NCBI RefSeq assembly: GCF_000317555.1
Contig: NC_020051.1
Coordinates: 124,001 to 188,000 of the forward strand
DNA length: 64,000 nucleotides
Reading direction: 5' to 3'
From: Gloeocapsa sp. PCC 7428
GTDB taxonomy: Bacteria; Cyanobacteriota; Cyanobacteriia; Cyanobacteriales; Chroococcidiopsidaceae
Shown: positions 1 to 8,747 of the stretch, in pieces
Numbering within the stretch: position 1 is the first letter of the stretch
Layout: each line of letters starts with the position of its first letter
Program-made: the position numbers and the translations under genes
The notes under the pieces: generated by a model
The model's input: only the letters and a program-made list of their open reading frames with translations
What the model was told of the DNA's origin: nothing
Databases searched by the model: none

Positions 1-2142
1 TGGGGTGGGAATATCGCATTGTTCAACTCTGTAATACTCCGATTTAGAACCTTTTTCAGAAGGAGTAAGTGTGGCTTTGAAAACTTGCTCTCCTTCATTC
101 AGCAAGTCATATCCAACTAAGCTTTTTTGGTTCTTAGATTTCATTACTTCAAATTCATAGTTATTTACTCCTTCTTCATCGGTAAATATAAACCCAGATT
201 CGCCCTTACCGTTAAAAAATTCTGGGGAATGCTGTTTGAAATTGACAACAAACTCCTGAGCAAGCTGCTGTTTCTCAAATGCTTCAGGGGTCTGTGGCAA
301 GATGCGAATATTGTCTATTTCCCTAGCAGAAAGCGAATCCTCCAACACTTTCCAGCTAGAGCCATCATCACTAATTGCTGTAAAGAGCTGGCGGTCGGCT
401 TTGTCTTTTAAGGAAATACTAATGGACTCGGTGCTAGACCGATCTACATAGACTATTCGATCGGGTGGCAGCGAGCAACACAGCACATCTTCGTTCTGGA
501 GCGCATCTTCGGTGTGTGCTGAGTAAACAAATGCCATGAGGGTGTTTGCCACTGTTGTTTGTTGCGAGATAGCAGCACGTCCCTCTGATGATTCCTGCAA
601 TAACTCTGACTCTATGCGTTTGTCGATTCCTGCTTGTTGCTCTAGGGCTTCGATCCGTTCCTCTAAAGCATCAATGCGTTTGACAAGTCGATTGAGGTAT
701 TCTTCAATTTGAGTCAGTTTGTCGTCCAGGCTGGCATTGGGGTTAAGCTTAATGGGCGGTAGAGGTGTCGATGTTGCGTCCAAACTATCGCCCAGTTGAT
801 TGACTTTATCTGCCAGTTGATTTGTGGCTGCACCGATGCTATCCTCAACCGCATTTTCTGCTGGAGAATTTTGCACCTGACGCTTAGGAGTGGAAGTTTC
901 AGCAGACTCAGTTGAAGGCTCATCATCGTCAACAGTACGAGCAGACCGATCGGCTGTTTGTAGTTGTTCAGCTCGTTCTGCAAGCTGCTGCGTTCGCCGA
1001 TCCTGTTTCTCTACTGTTTCTAGAATGCGACTTGCTCTTTTATCTGCTTGTGTTAACTCGGTTTCTCCAGGTTCTATAGCATTAAACGATCGCAATCGTT
1101 GCTCTCGTTGAATCAGCCCTTCAGTTCGTTCAGCCTGCTCCTGAATTAAATCTAGAATTTGCTGGAGACGCTTTTGTTGTTTAGAAGCAGTATTCTGCAA
1201 TGATTTGAAAACGTTTTCTCCAACCGCAAGCCCTAACGCTGCAAGTTGAGTTGCCAATCCAGCAACATTGATGCCGTTGACCTCGTATCCAGACACCGCA
1301 GCTCTAGCACCCATATTTGAAATTTCTTCAACTACAATTTGACCGTCGAGCGATGGTTTTTCATTCCGGTCATCTTTTTGGTCTTGAAACTTACCGTTAT
1401 CCTGTTGGCGCTTACCGTTGCTCGGTTGGGTCTTAGATTTCGATTTGGATTTAGTAACACTTTTAACAGGTGTAGAAGCTAGTTCGTCTACCTCTAAATT
1501 TAGGTCTGTGTCATTGAGTAGATCGTCTAACTCATCCTCGGAGAGAGACTGCTTAAAATCTTCAATCTGCTTTGGAGCAGATTTGCCTTTACCGTTCTGT
1601 TTTCCAGCTTGACGTTGTTTGGGCAGTTTAGCAGTCTGGGCGATCGGTTCGTCATCTAGTTCCAAGTCGCGATCGCTCTCAAACTTATCTTCTATTTCAC
1701 TCTCAAACTTTTCTAACTCTTCAACGTCACTTTCAAACTCATCATCAATTCCTAAACTCTCCAGAATTGCGGAGGGGGTGTATTTGTTTTCATCAATTTC
1801 TACCCCATGCTTTTGCAGGTTCAGTGCCAAATATTTACCACTAGTGCGTTCTTTGGGGTTACTGATGAGGTAGAACCGAAAGCCTCTAATTTCTCCGTCT
1901 GTACCTTCACACAGCTCCATTGCAATTGGTTGACTGCTGTGTTCCTCACTGTAAGACTCCACAAATTCTTTAAAATCTTGCAATGATGAAATAGAACCGT
2001 CTCCAATGACGGTTTCAAGGGCTTTATCGACTAATTTAGAAATGTGCTTGAGCTTTTTAGGGTCAGTCAAGTTTGACCAAGGTTTTTGTTTCTGGACACG
2101 ATGACCTATACCAGAATGACTTGATGCTTTCGCTTTTGTCAT
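1..2142 (-). CDS. Large acidic coiled-coil protein, C-terminus beyond left edge
   Basis: The frame is open from an ATG at 2142 to the first base, so at least 714 residues are present and the C-terminus is missing. I do not recognise the family. Residues about 1-130 look globular (start MTKAKASSHSGIGHRVQKQK). About 130-260 is a low-complexity stretch rich in Glu, Asp and Lys. A small Gly/Ala-rich segment follows, then a long Gln/Glu/Arg-rich region with coiled-coil character (for example LQNTASKQQKRLQQILDLIQ). The last visible part is globular again. The Ser-rich plus-strand ORFs here are antisense shadows of the acidic stretch. It lies 178 bp downstream of the polymerase-like gene on the same strand and could be cotranscribed with it. 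A structural or plasmid-transfer role is possible but unsupported. Confidence 0.8.
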   Translation of the reverse strand, partial: MTKAKASSHSGIGHRVQKQKPWSNLTDPKKLKHISKLVDKALETVIGDGSISSLQDFKEFVESYSEEHSSQPIAMELCEGTDGEIRGFRFYLISNPKERTSGKYLALNLQKHGVEIDENKYTPSAILESLGIDDEFESDVEELEKFESEIEDKFESDRDLELDDEPIAQTAKLPKQRQAGKQNGKGKSAPKQIEDFKQSLSEDELDDLLNDTDLNLEVDELASTPVKSVTKSKSKSKTQPSNGKRQQDNGKFQDQKDDRNEKPSLDGQIVVEEISNMGARAAVSGYEVNGINVAGLATQLAALGLAVGENVFKSLQNTASKQQKRLQQILDLIQEQAERTEGLIQREQRLRSFNAIEPGETELTQADKRASRILETVEKQDRRTQQLAERAEQLQTADRSARTVDDDEPSTESAETSTPKRQVQNSPAENAVEDSIGAATNQLADKVNQLGDSLDATSTPLPPIKLNPNASLDDKLTQIEEYLNRLVKRIDALEERIEALEQQAGIDKRIESELLQESSEGRAAISQQTTVANTLMAFVYSAHTEDALQNEDVLCCSLPPDRIVYVDRSSTESISISLKDKADRQLFTAISDDGSSWKVLEDSLSAREIDNIRILPQTPEAFEKQQLAQEFVVNFKQHSPEFFNGKGESGFIFTDEEGVNNYEFEVMKSKNQKSLVGYDLLNEGEQVFKATLTPSEKGSKSEYYRVEQCDIPTP

Positions 2143-2320
2143 ATCAGCAAATACTAAATATTAAAATACATAGATTTCCATTAGATACCAGCTTGGCTAT
2201 AGCTGACCCTAGTAGGAATCATCATATTTGAAGCCAATAAATATGAGTCTTTTTCTGCTTTATTATTTATTCTTTTTGCTATAAATAATACTTTAGCAAG
2301 CAGTATTTACACTGCCAAGT

Positions 2321-5300
2321 CTAATCCAATTCAGTTTGCTTTTTTTTCAAAAACTTTTGATATTCTGAAGAAGAATGTAAAGTGCGTGTAAACTTGGAGG
2401 GCTGCTGTTGATCAAGCCGTTGGTATTGCTTCAACATCTGCTCAAACGCCTTGGTTAGCACTGGAGACAAAGGATGAGTTACTGCAACGGTGTGTAAATT
2501 AAACTGAGCGATCGTTCGTTTAGCTTCACCTTCTAGCCCACCGCGAATCCGCGTGTCACCCGATGCCTCGACATAAGCATCCCAACTTCCCACTCCAACT
2601 CGGACTGGCTTCTCATGGTCTGGCTTGATTCCTTGATTCAAGCACTTTTGTGCATACGCCGCTGATACGCCAGCAATAAGCTTGTCCATTACAGTGGATT
2701 GTTCTTTTAAATTAGACACCATTGCTGTAGACTTCCTGTTTTGGGATCGGAGCTGGCGTTTATGAATTTGCTCGCTAAAGTTAGTATCAGCTTTGTTGCT
2801 TGATCGCTCTGGAGGAGATGGAAAATCGGCTTGTTTTGATTCTTCTTTGGATGCGATTGCGCGGAGCGCAGTGCCAGAGGCAATCGCAATAACTGGTAAG
2901 CAAACCGATTCGGGATCGACGTGCAACGTGACTTTAGATCCTTCTGGCTCAATAGTGCCGCTGAAAGTTGACCCAATCGGCAGCTTTGGTGTCTCTGGTG
3001 AAAAAGTGCCTAAAATCTTACCGTCAATAGCAATAGCAGGAGTACCATTGTAACGGTAGTAATTGGGATTATCTGGCTCTAACTTAAGCGTATCAACCTT
3101 AAAGTCAATAGATTGGTTTCTCCACTGACGCGAATTCAAGTTCTCTGCGGCAAATTCATTATGTTTAATACCTAAAACTTGAATCTGATCGATCTGCGTG
3201 GATTCAAGTTGCTGGCAGATTTCATCGGTAAACAAGTTATAAACTAAAGCTCCAACACCAGGTTGAGTGCGTGACATTGCCCAGTTATAGTTTTGTGGTG
3301 CAACTATCCACAGTTTATCGGGTAAATTAAGTTGTTCTGAGCCATTAAAGTTATTTCCATATCTTGCTTCTAACTTTTCAATCACCTTGGGAGATAAATC
3401 TTTGAACACAAAATCAACCATCGGCAGCTCGGAATTGATCATTGCCGTATACTCAATTTCCCGTTCATCCAAAGACTGCTTCCACTTAAGTGCTTCATCT
3501 CCAAAGGGAATGCTGAGAACATAAGCATCGCGAGGTAGCGCTTCGTTAGGCAATTCGTAATCAACTTCTAACCCAAAAGTTATCTTCAGCTTTTTAGCAA
3601 TTTTAAGACACGTTTCTTCGGCTCCTCTACGTTCTGGTCTGCTGTGCTGGCTATACCAAAGCGCACTGGCAGCAGCAGAGCGTTCTTCTGGTTCGACAAA
3701 AAGCTCTGCAATTTCTGCTCTGTAGGAATCGTACAATCTACCGAGTTCTTTATTAAATGCTTCTGAGTCTTCACCAACTCTTTCTTTGATTTCGTTGCGA
3801 GACTCCTCAAACCTAAGTTTTAATTCTTCTGCCCAATTTAAGTAATTTTCTTTCCAATAGTCAATTTCATCTTCATCTGCTCCCTCAGTCATAGGATTGG
3901 GAAATAAATAACGAAATTCTTCACGGCTGCGGTTCCGAATTTGAGTCGCTGACCACAAAGGATTAACCACTTCTCTAGGAATAACATTAACTGCGGCTTT
4001 TTCTTCAGCAGGAATAGTAAAGGTGCGATAACTTCGGTCATCTTTATGAAATTTAAAAAAGTGACATGGATGAGCGTCCGCCCACTTTTTAGCATCGTCT
4101 AGTAACCGATGACCGTTAAAGTCTGAAATTCCTTCTAATTCTTTAACATCTTCAATTCGTTCTGCACTTTTTTGATAGTCTACTTCAATTTGCAATCCAG
4201 CAAATAAACGGTTTAACACTTTCCGCTTTTTGCGTTCAAATAAAGCTGGGTTTTCATTTTCATTAGGTAGGGAAGATTGCACTCGCCCAATGGCAAGTGC
4301 TACTTGACCTACTTTGTTCTGGCAGCTAGCAACCGCTACCTCTGCTAAATTAGTGTATTTGCGGTTTCCCTCTTCATCTAAAACATCGATGTAAGATAGC
4401 TTTGGGCGTTGCTTAACTTCCATGAACTCAGCGGGTTCTCCAGCTCGACGCACCTCCTTAGCAATGTTAGGTATTTTAATAGCAGACGTAACAATTAACT
4501 GGTCTCCATCAAAGTCTGCCTGGTGATATTTCTCTGCATCCAATGGGTTAATCCAAACCACATTTTTAGTCTTTATCAATTTTGGGTAATGGACATTTTT
4601 ATAGAGTCGAATGTTGTCCCTTGAAACAATTGGATAGCGAGTAACGATCGTGTCTCCTTCTGGTAAGTGAGGCGCACAAATCGTTCCCTGCTTTAGTTCT
4701 GGAGCTGGCATTGCCATACCAGAACTGTGTGTAAATCCAGTCTTAACCGCTAGGTCTCGCCATTTGTTAGCTACATAATCGCGCAGGTAATCTGCAACCT
4801 TTGGCGCATCCAAAAGCTGCCCATACTTATCTGCTCGAAGCAGGGAAATTATTCGGGCTTCCTGCTCTTTGGCAGACACATCCTCATCCAAGTCCGAGTC
4901 TTCAATTTGTAAATCCAAATCTTCAGATTGGCTGCGATTCCCAAAGGCGCGATCGCGTCCCTGTTTTTTGTCATACTCTGCAACAATGTATTTGGCTAGA
5001 GCCAGGGGGTCGCGCTGCAAGGAAGCTAATTGCTGAGCCTTCTTGAGCGTAACAGGTTCAAAGTCCTGCCGTATTGCATCCTCAGAAAACCAAATGGTGA
5101 ACTGCCAACTATTGTTGTATTGGGTGACTTTGGCATTGGAGCGATTACCCAGCACGGCTTGAGGAAATTCGTAATCTCCACAGGGGATCAGCTTTTTCAG
5201 TTGGGACTTTTCAATTCCTTTGATCGAGGAGATATCCAGAATCAAGTCATACCCTTTTCCTTCAGTCAAATTGCGATCAGGCAGAAATGTCCCTTTCGAT

Positions 5301-5878
5301 AGAAAACTGGGTAGGTTTAGTTTTTCATCAACAGCCCAATCTGATTTCCAAGCCAAGCGAAATTGAAACGGTGCGTTCGTCTTCGCACCTAATACCTTCG
5401 CCAGTTTGGGAGAAATTTTGCCGTGACAATCCCCTGTTTTATACTCTGCATACTTTGGGTCTTGGCGATCGACAATTTTGACCCGCAGGTTTTCAAAGGT
5501 TTGAGTACCCTTAAAGCAATCGCTAGTCAGCAACGAGCCGTAGCGACAAGCGGTGTCTGGCTCGGTTTGAAAAAAATCTCGAATTCGATCTCTTAAGTTC
5601 TTGCTAGCAAAATAATAGTTTTGCCCAGAACTAAATGCAAAGAACCGCTTCTGACCGTCTTCAAAAGTGCGGTTGCGAAGGCGATCGGGATTGGGATTAG
5701 CATCGTCGATTTTAACCATCACCAAAGACTTCAAGTCTTCTGGCGAAAACATTTGAGCCAGAATTGAGTGCTTTAAGGTAAATGGTTCGGATAAAAATCG
5801 CCCTTTCCCGTTTTCGTAAGATGCGTCGAAAACAGGTACGCTCAGACTACCATCAGCTAAAACTTTAGTTATCGCCAT
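2321..5878 (-). CDS. Putative single-chain double-psi beta-barrel RNA polymerase
   Basis: The protein has 1185 residues from the ATG at 5878; a longer frame to 5962 adds 28 unlikely residues. Three motifs appear in the order seen in RNAi-type RNA-dependent RNA polymerases and single-chain relatives such as YonO. The first is DCHGKISPKLAKVL at about 150-163, comparable to the DGxGxIS motif. The second is VTRYPIVSRDNIRLYKN at about 412-428, comparable to the NPCLHPGDIRV segment. The third is ADFDGDQ, with D455, D457 and D459 as likely Mg-binding residues as in RpoC. About 720 further residues follow, with no motif I recognise. It diverges from the intein-bearing helicase gene. Inference: a nucleic-acid-templated RNA polymerase or primase of the element. 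It is not a host RpoC, because the usual flanking RpoC motifs are absent. Confidence 0.7.
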   Translation of the reverse strand: MAITKVLADGSLSVPVFDASYENGKGRFLSEPFTLKHSILAQMFSPEDLKSLVMVKIDDANPNPDRLRNRTFEDGQKRFFAFSSGQNYYFASKNLRDRIRDFFQTEPDTACRYGSLLTSDCFKGTQTFENLRVKIVDRQDPKYAEYKTGDCHGKISPKLAKVLGAKTNAPFQFRLAWKSDWAVDEKLNLPSFLSKGTFLPDRNLTEGKGYDLILDISSIKGIEKSQLKKLIPCGDYEFPQAVLGNRSNAKVTQYNNSWQFTIWFSEDAIRQDFEPVTLKKAQQLASLQRDPLALAKYIVAEYDKKQGRDRAFGNRSQSEDLDLQIEDSDLDEDVSAKEQEARIISLLRADKYGQLLDAPKVADYLRDYVANKWRDLAVKTGFTHSSGMAMPAPELKQGTICAPHLPEGDTIVTRYPIVSRDNIRLYKNVHYPKLIKTKNVVWINPLDAEKYHQADFDGDQLIVTSAIKIPNIAKEVRRAGEPAEFMEVKQRPKLSYIDVLDEEGNRKYTNLAEVAVASCQNKVGQVALAIGRVQSSLPNENENPALFERKKRKVLNRLFAGLQIEVDYQKSAERIEDVKELEGISDFNGHRLLDDAKKWADAHPCHFFKFHKDDRSYRTFTIPAEEKAAVNVIPREVVNPLWSATQIRNRSREEFRYLFPNPMTEGADEDEIDYWKENYLNWAEELKLRFEESRNEIKERVGEDSEAFNKELGRLYDSYRAEIAELFVEPEERSAAASALWYSQHSRPERRGAEETCLKIAKKLKITFGLEVDYELPNEALPRDAYVLSIPFGDEALKWKQSLDEREIEYTAMINSELPMVDFVFKDLSPKVIEKLEARYGNNFNGSEQLNLPDKLWIVAPQNYNWAMSRTQPGVGALVYNLFTDEICQQLESTQIDQIQVLGIKHNEFAAENLNSRQWRNQSIDFKVDTLKLEPDNPNYYRYNGTPAIAIDGKILGTFSPETPKLPIGSTFSGTIEPEGSKVTLHVDPESVCLPVIAIASGTALRAIASKEESKQADFPSPPERSSNKADTNFSEQIHKRQLRSQNRKSTAMVSNLKEQSTVMDKLIAGVSAAYAQKCLNQGIKPDHEKPVRVGVGSWDAYVEASGDTRIRGGLEGEAKRTIAQFNLHTVAVTHPLSPVLTKAFEQMLKQYQRLDQQQPSKFTRTLHSSSEYQKFLKKKQTELD

Positions 5879-6223
5879 ACAAGTATTAAAACTTACATTA
5901 AACTTGCAAGCGTCAATTCTTGAGAAGAAGTACCAAACATAACTAAGGCAGTTCGATAACAAAATCTAAATTCAGCAATACCAATATAACAGCCGTATTT
6001 TTGGTTACAAATATTTCATGCGTTCTTCACAAATTTACCCAATTCAGTGTAGAAAACATAAACCGCTATATTTTCCCACAGCATCCTTGAGATGACATAC
6101 CTATCGGCGCTCTCCACCCCACAATGCTTGGAAGTGGAAAGAAAAGAGGAATTGGAGAAAACCAAGAAAGTTGAGTGAACCGCTACCGCGTGGGGGTGTT
6201 TGGAAATTTCAAACACTCGACCT
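5879..6223. promoter_or_regulatory. Divergent intergenic region
   Basis: This 345-bp gap separates two divergent genes, the polymerase-like gene (minus) and the helicase (plus), so it should hold both promoters. It is AT-rich near the minus-strand start. I see no convincing ribosome-binding site for the minus-strand ATG, no clear repeat array and no ORF I would support. Confidence 0.4.
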
Positions 6224-8629
6224 ATGACCGCACAGATCCTCTCGATTCCTCAACTCCCATTTCAATTAACTTGCGACCAAGAGCAGGCATTGAAGGCGAT
6301 TCTCGAATTTTTAGATTCAGACCAAACCTTATTTTTGCTGGGCGGCTATGCAGGGACTGGCAAAGCTCAACCTATTCATACCCCCGTCCTCACTCCTACG
6401 GGATGGATACCAATTGGTCAGCTCAAACCTGGCGACTTTGTGATCGCTGGCGATGGTTCTCGCACACGAGTCATTGGGATTTTCCCTCAAGGAGTTAAAC
6501 CCGTAGCCAGGATTAAGTTTAACGATGGCAGCTCCACCTTGTGCTGCTACGATCATTTGTGGCTAACTGAAAGCTATCACGAACGCAATGCCAACCGCGT
6601 GAGAGTTTACAAAGCACAAAAGAAGGGAAGAATCCCTCAACCCAAGAAGGGACGAGTCAAAACTACGCGAGAAATTGCTGCATCATTATCAGCTAGAAAC
6701 GGGCTGCAAAGCAATCATCGCATTCCAGTAATGCAGTGCGCTGACTTTGAACCTTCCACCGTTCCAATAGCTCCTTACTTACTCGGTTGCCTACTGGGAG
6801 ATGGAGGACTAACAAGCAATACACCCCAGTTAACAACCAACGATGCAGAAATTATTACTCGTTGCCGAGAGATAATTCCCGAAGATGTGGATATGAGAAT
6901 TATAATTCAGAGAGAATATCGTTTTGTAGGTACTCAGTGGCGAGGGCAATATCGACACAATCCACTAACAGAGTCCTTGAAATCTTTAGGTTTGTGGGGC
7001 AAGTACTCCTATGAAAAATTCATTCCCCAATGCTACTTAATTAACTCAAAAGAAGTGCGCTTGGAGCTGTTACGTGGATTGATGGACACAGATGGTACTG
7101 TCTCGCAGGAAGGCTATGAGACATCCTTTGCAACTAGTTCACCCCAGCTGGCTGCGGATGTAAGAAGTTTAGTTGAATCATTGGGTGGTATTTGCCCAAT
7201 ACAAACAAGAAACACAGCATCTGGTCGTTTATGCTATAGACTTTCAATTTGCCTACCCCCAGATATCAATCCTTTTCATCTGCCTCGCAAGCGCGATCGC
7301 GTGAAACCAAAAACTCGCTATGCTCCAGCTCGATACATTGTTTCAGTCGAAGCTGAAGCAGAGCAAGAGTGTGTCTGCATTGCTGTAGAACATCCCTCTC
7401 GACTTTACGTCACAGAGCACTGCATCGTGACTCACAATACTACTTTGGTTTCGCTGCTAGTTAAAGCATTGGTCGGCGTAGGCAAGCGAATTGCTTTGAC
7501 CGCTCCCACCAATAAAGCTGTAAACGTACTCCAGCGCATGGCAGCTAAGAACGAACTTGCTGGGCTAGACTTCTTCACCATTCACCAGTTGCTAGGACTA
7601 GGGATGGTGACGCGAGCTGGCGAGAAAGTTTTAGAACGGACTGGCTCATCTTATGCTCATGCCTTTCATATCGTTTTCATTGATGAATGCTCCATGATTG
7701 GCGAGCAGCTCTGGCATTGGATTGAAGACGTGGCTAGCCTGTATGCACCTCGACTCAAAATCGTGCTGATGGGAGATCCCGCGCAGCTTAATCCAGTCAA
7801 CGAGAAGAAGTCTCCCAGTTTCAGCGTGACTAATCGGGCAGTGCTGAAGCAGGTAGTCCGACAAGGAGCTGACAGTCCTCTGCTGGAATTCGTCACAACC
7901 TGCCGCCAAGCTGTTACGAAAAGCAAGCAGCCGTTTAAGCCCTGCCCAAAATACTCGCAGGACAAGCAAAATGGTGTATTCGTCGTGCGGCAGCAGACAC
8001 TTTTGAATTACGCCTGTAAGAAAATGAAGAGCGAGTTTGACAACAACCCCGACTGCTTTAGAATTCTCTGTTGGACGAATAAGCAGGTGGACTGGTATAA
8101 CCACCATATTCGTACCCACCTTTACGGCGTAAATGCCGCTCGGTTTGTTATCGGCGAACGGCTAATCGCTCGCGATCCTATAGTCGCCCCAGACGGGAAA
8201 ACGGTGATTCTGCCAACCTCCAGCGAGTTTGTCGTTACAGATTACTGCGAAGACCGCTACGCAGGTTATAAAGTATGGCGGGCGATCGCCACCACTGACA
8301 ACGACATAAAGCGGCAGATCTACGTGCTACATGATGAAGAACGGCAGCGGTTTGATGCTGAAGCTCAACAGCTAATGCAATCTGCCAAAAGTAACCCCTT
8401 CTTCTGGCAGAAGTATTACAAGCATCTAGAAACGTTTGCCAACGTCAGACCCTGCTTTGCCCTCACGGTTCACAACTCGCAAGGGTCTACGTTTGATGAA
8501 GTCGCCATCGATGCAAACGATTTAAACAAGCGAGGATTGGACGGAAAACTCAGCAGCGTGCGGGAACTCAATCGGCTTTGGTATGTAGGATCGACGCGGG
8601 CTAGAGAACGGGTGTTTATCGTTAAATAG
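6224..8629 (+). CDS. RecD/Dda-like SF1B DNA helicase precursor, interrupted by an intein
   Basis: The precursor has 801 residues from the ATG at 6224; removing the 358-residue intein leaves a 443-residue helicase. Walker A is GYAGTGK (41-47), then the intein (48-405), then TTLVSLL, which restores GYAGTGKTT. Motif Ia is LTAPTNKAVNVL. Walker B is FIDECSM with D487 and E488. Motif III is LMGDPAQL, and the C-terminal part has LTVHNSQGSTF and WYVGSTRARERVFIV. These are the motifs of SF1B helicases (RecD2, TraA, Dda type) with a UvrD_C_2 end. It lacks the N-terminal extension of RecD2. It lies directly upstream of dnaN, dnaX and holA homologues, which suggests a role in plasmid replication or repair. 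The protein should be inactive for ATP binding until the intein is spliced out. Confidence 0.9.
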   Translation: MTAQILSIPQLPFQLTCDQEQALKAILEFLDSDQTLFLLGGYAGTGKAQPIHTPVLTPTGWIPIGQLKPGDFVIAGDGSRTRVIGIFPQGVKPVARIKFNDGSSTLCCYDHLWLTESYHERNANRVRVYKAQKKGRIPQPKKGRVKTTREIAASLSARNGLQSNHRIPVMQCADFEPSTVPIAPYLLGCLLGDGGLTSNTPQLTTNDAEIITRCREIIPEDVDMRIIIQREYRFVGTQWRGQYRHNPLTESLKSLGLWGKYSYEKFIPQCYLINSKEVRLELLRGLMDTDGTVSQEGYETSFATSSPQLAADVRSLVESLGGICPIQTRNTASGRLCYRLSICLPPDINPFHLPRKRDRVKPKTRYAPARYIVSVEAEAEQECVCIAVEHPSRLYVTEHCIVTHNTTLVSLLVKALVGVGKRIALTAPTNKAVNVLQRMAAKNELAGLDFFTIHQLLGLGMVTRAGEKVLERTGSSYAHAFHIVFIDECSMIGEQLWHWIEDVASLYAPRLKIVLMGDPAQLNPVNEKKSPSFSVTNRAVLKQVVRQGADSPLLEFVTTCRQAVTKSKQPFKPCPKYSQDKQNGVFVVRQQTLLNYACKKMKSEFDNNPDCFRILCWTNKQVDWYNHHIRTHLYGVNAARFVIGERLIARDPIVAPDGKTVILPTSSEFVVTDYCEDRYAGYKVWRAIATTDNDIKRQIYVLHDEERQRFDAEAQQLMQSAKSNPFFWQKYYKHLETFANVRPCFALTVHNSQGSTFDEVAIDANDLNKRGLDGKLSSVRELNRLWYVGSTRARERVFIVK
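6365..7438 (+). mobile_element. Class 3-type intein with LAGLIDADG homing endonuclease
   Basis: The 358-residue intein starts with Ala (AQPIHTPVLTPTGW) instead of Cys or Ser and ends IVTHN; the next extein residue is Thr. Block B reads CCYDHLWLT, with Trp two residues after the His. Block F reads ECVCIAV, with Cys at the fourth place. Block G has Thr just before the His-Asn pair. Together Trp, Cys and Thr make the WCT signature of class 3 inteins, in which the block F Cys is the first nucleophile. Two LAGLIDADG-type motifs, LGCLLGDGG and LLRGLMDTDG, show a homing endonuclease domain between the splicing blocks. Insertion is exactly between Lys and Thr of Walker A. The frame is intact, so splicing is likely functional. 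Confidence 0.9.
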
Positions 8630-8747
8630 TAATCTTGCAAGACTGGATCAAAAGTTGGCGAATCAACAGGTGCGATCGCTCAATCCGACGGATTGCACCT
8701 TTCTCACTGCTACCGCAGCGTAGCACGGCAAATCGGTTTTTAAAAAT

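Noticed and set aside
1418-1873. Two Ser-rich plus-strand ORFs
   Set aside because: They are antisense to an acidic, Glu/Asp-rich part of the long minus-strand gene 1-2142; Ser runs are what GAA/GAT-rich codons give on the other strand.
2321-5878. Gene as a copy of host rpoC1 or rpoC2
   Set aside because: Only the DFDGD core is shared; the neighbouring RpoC motifs and zinc-binding cysteines are absent, and the preceding motifs match RdRP-type enzymes.
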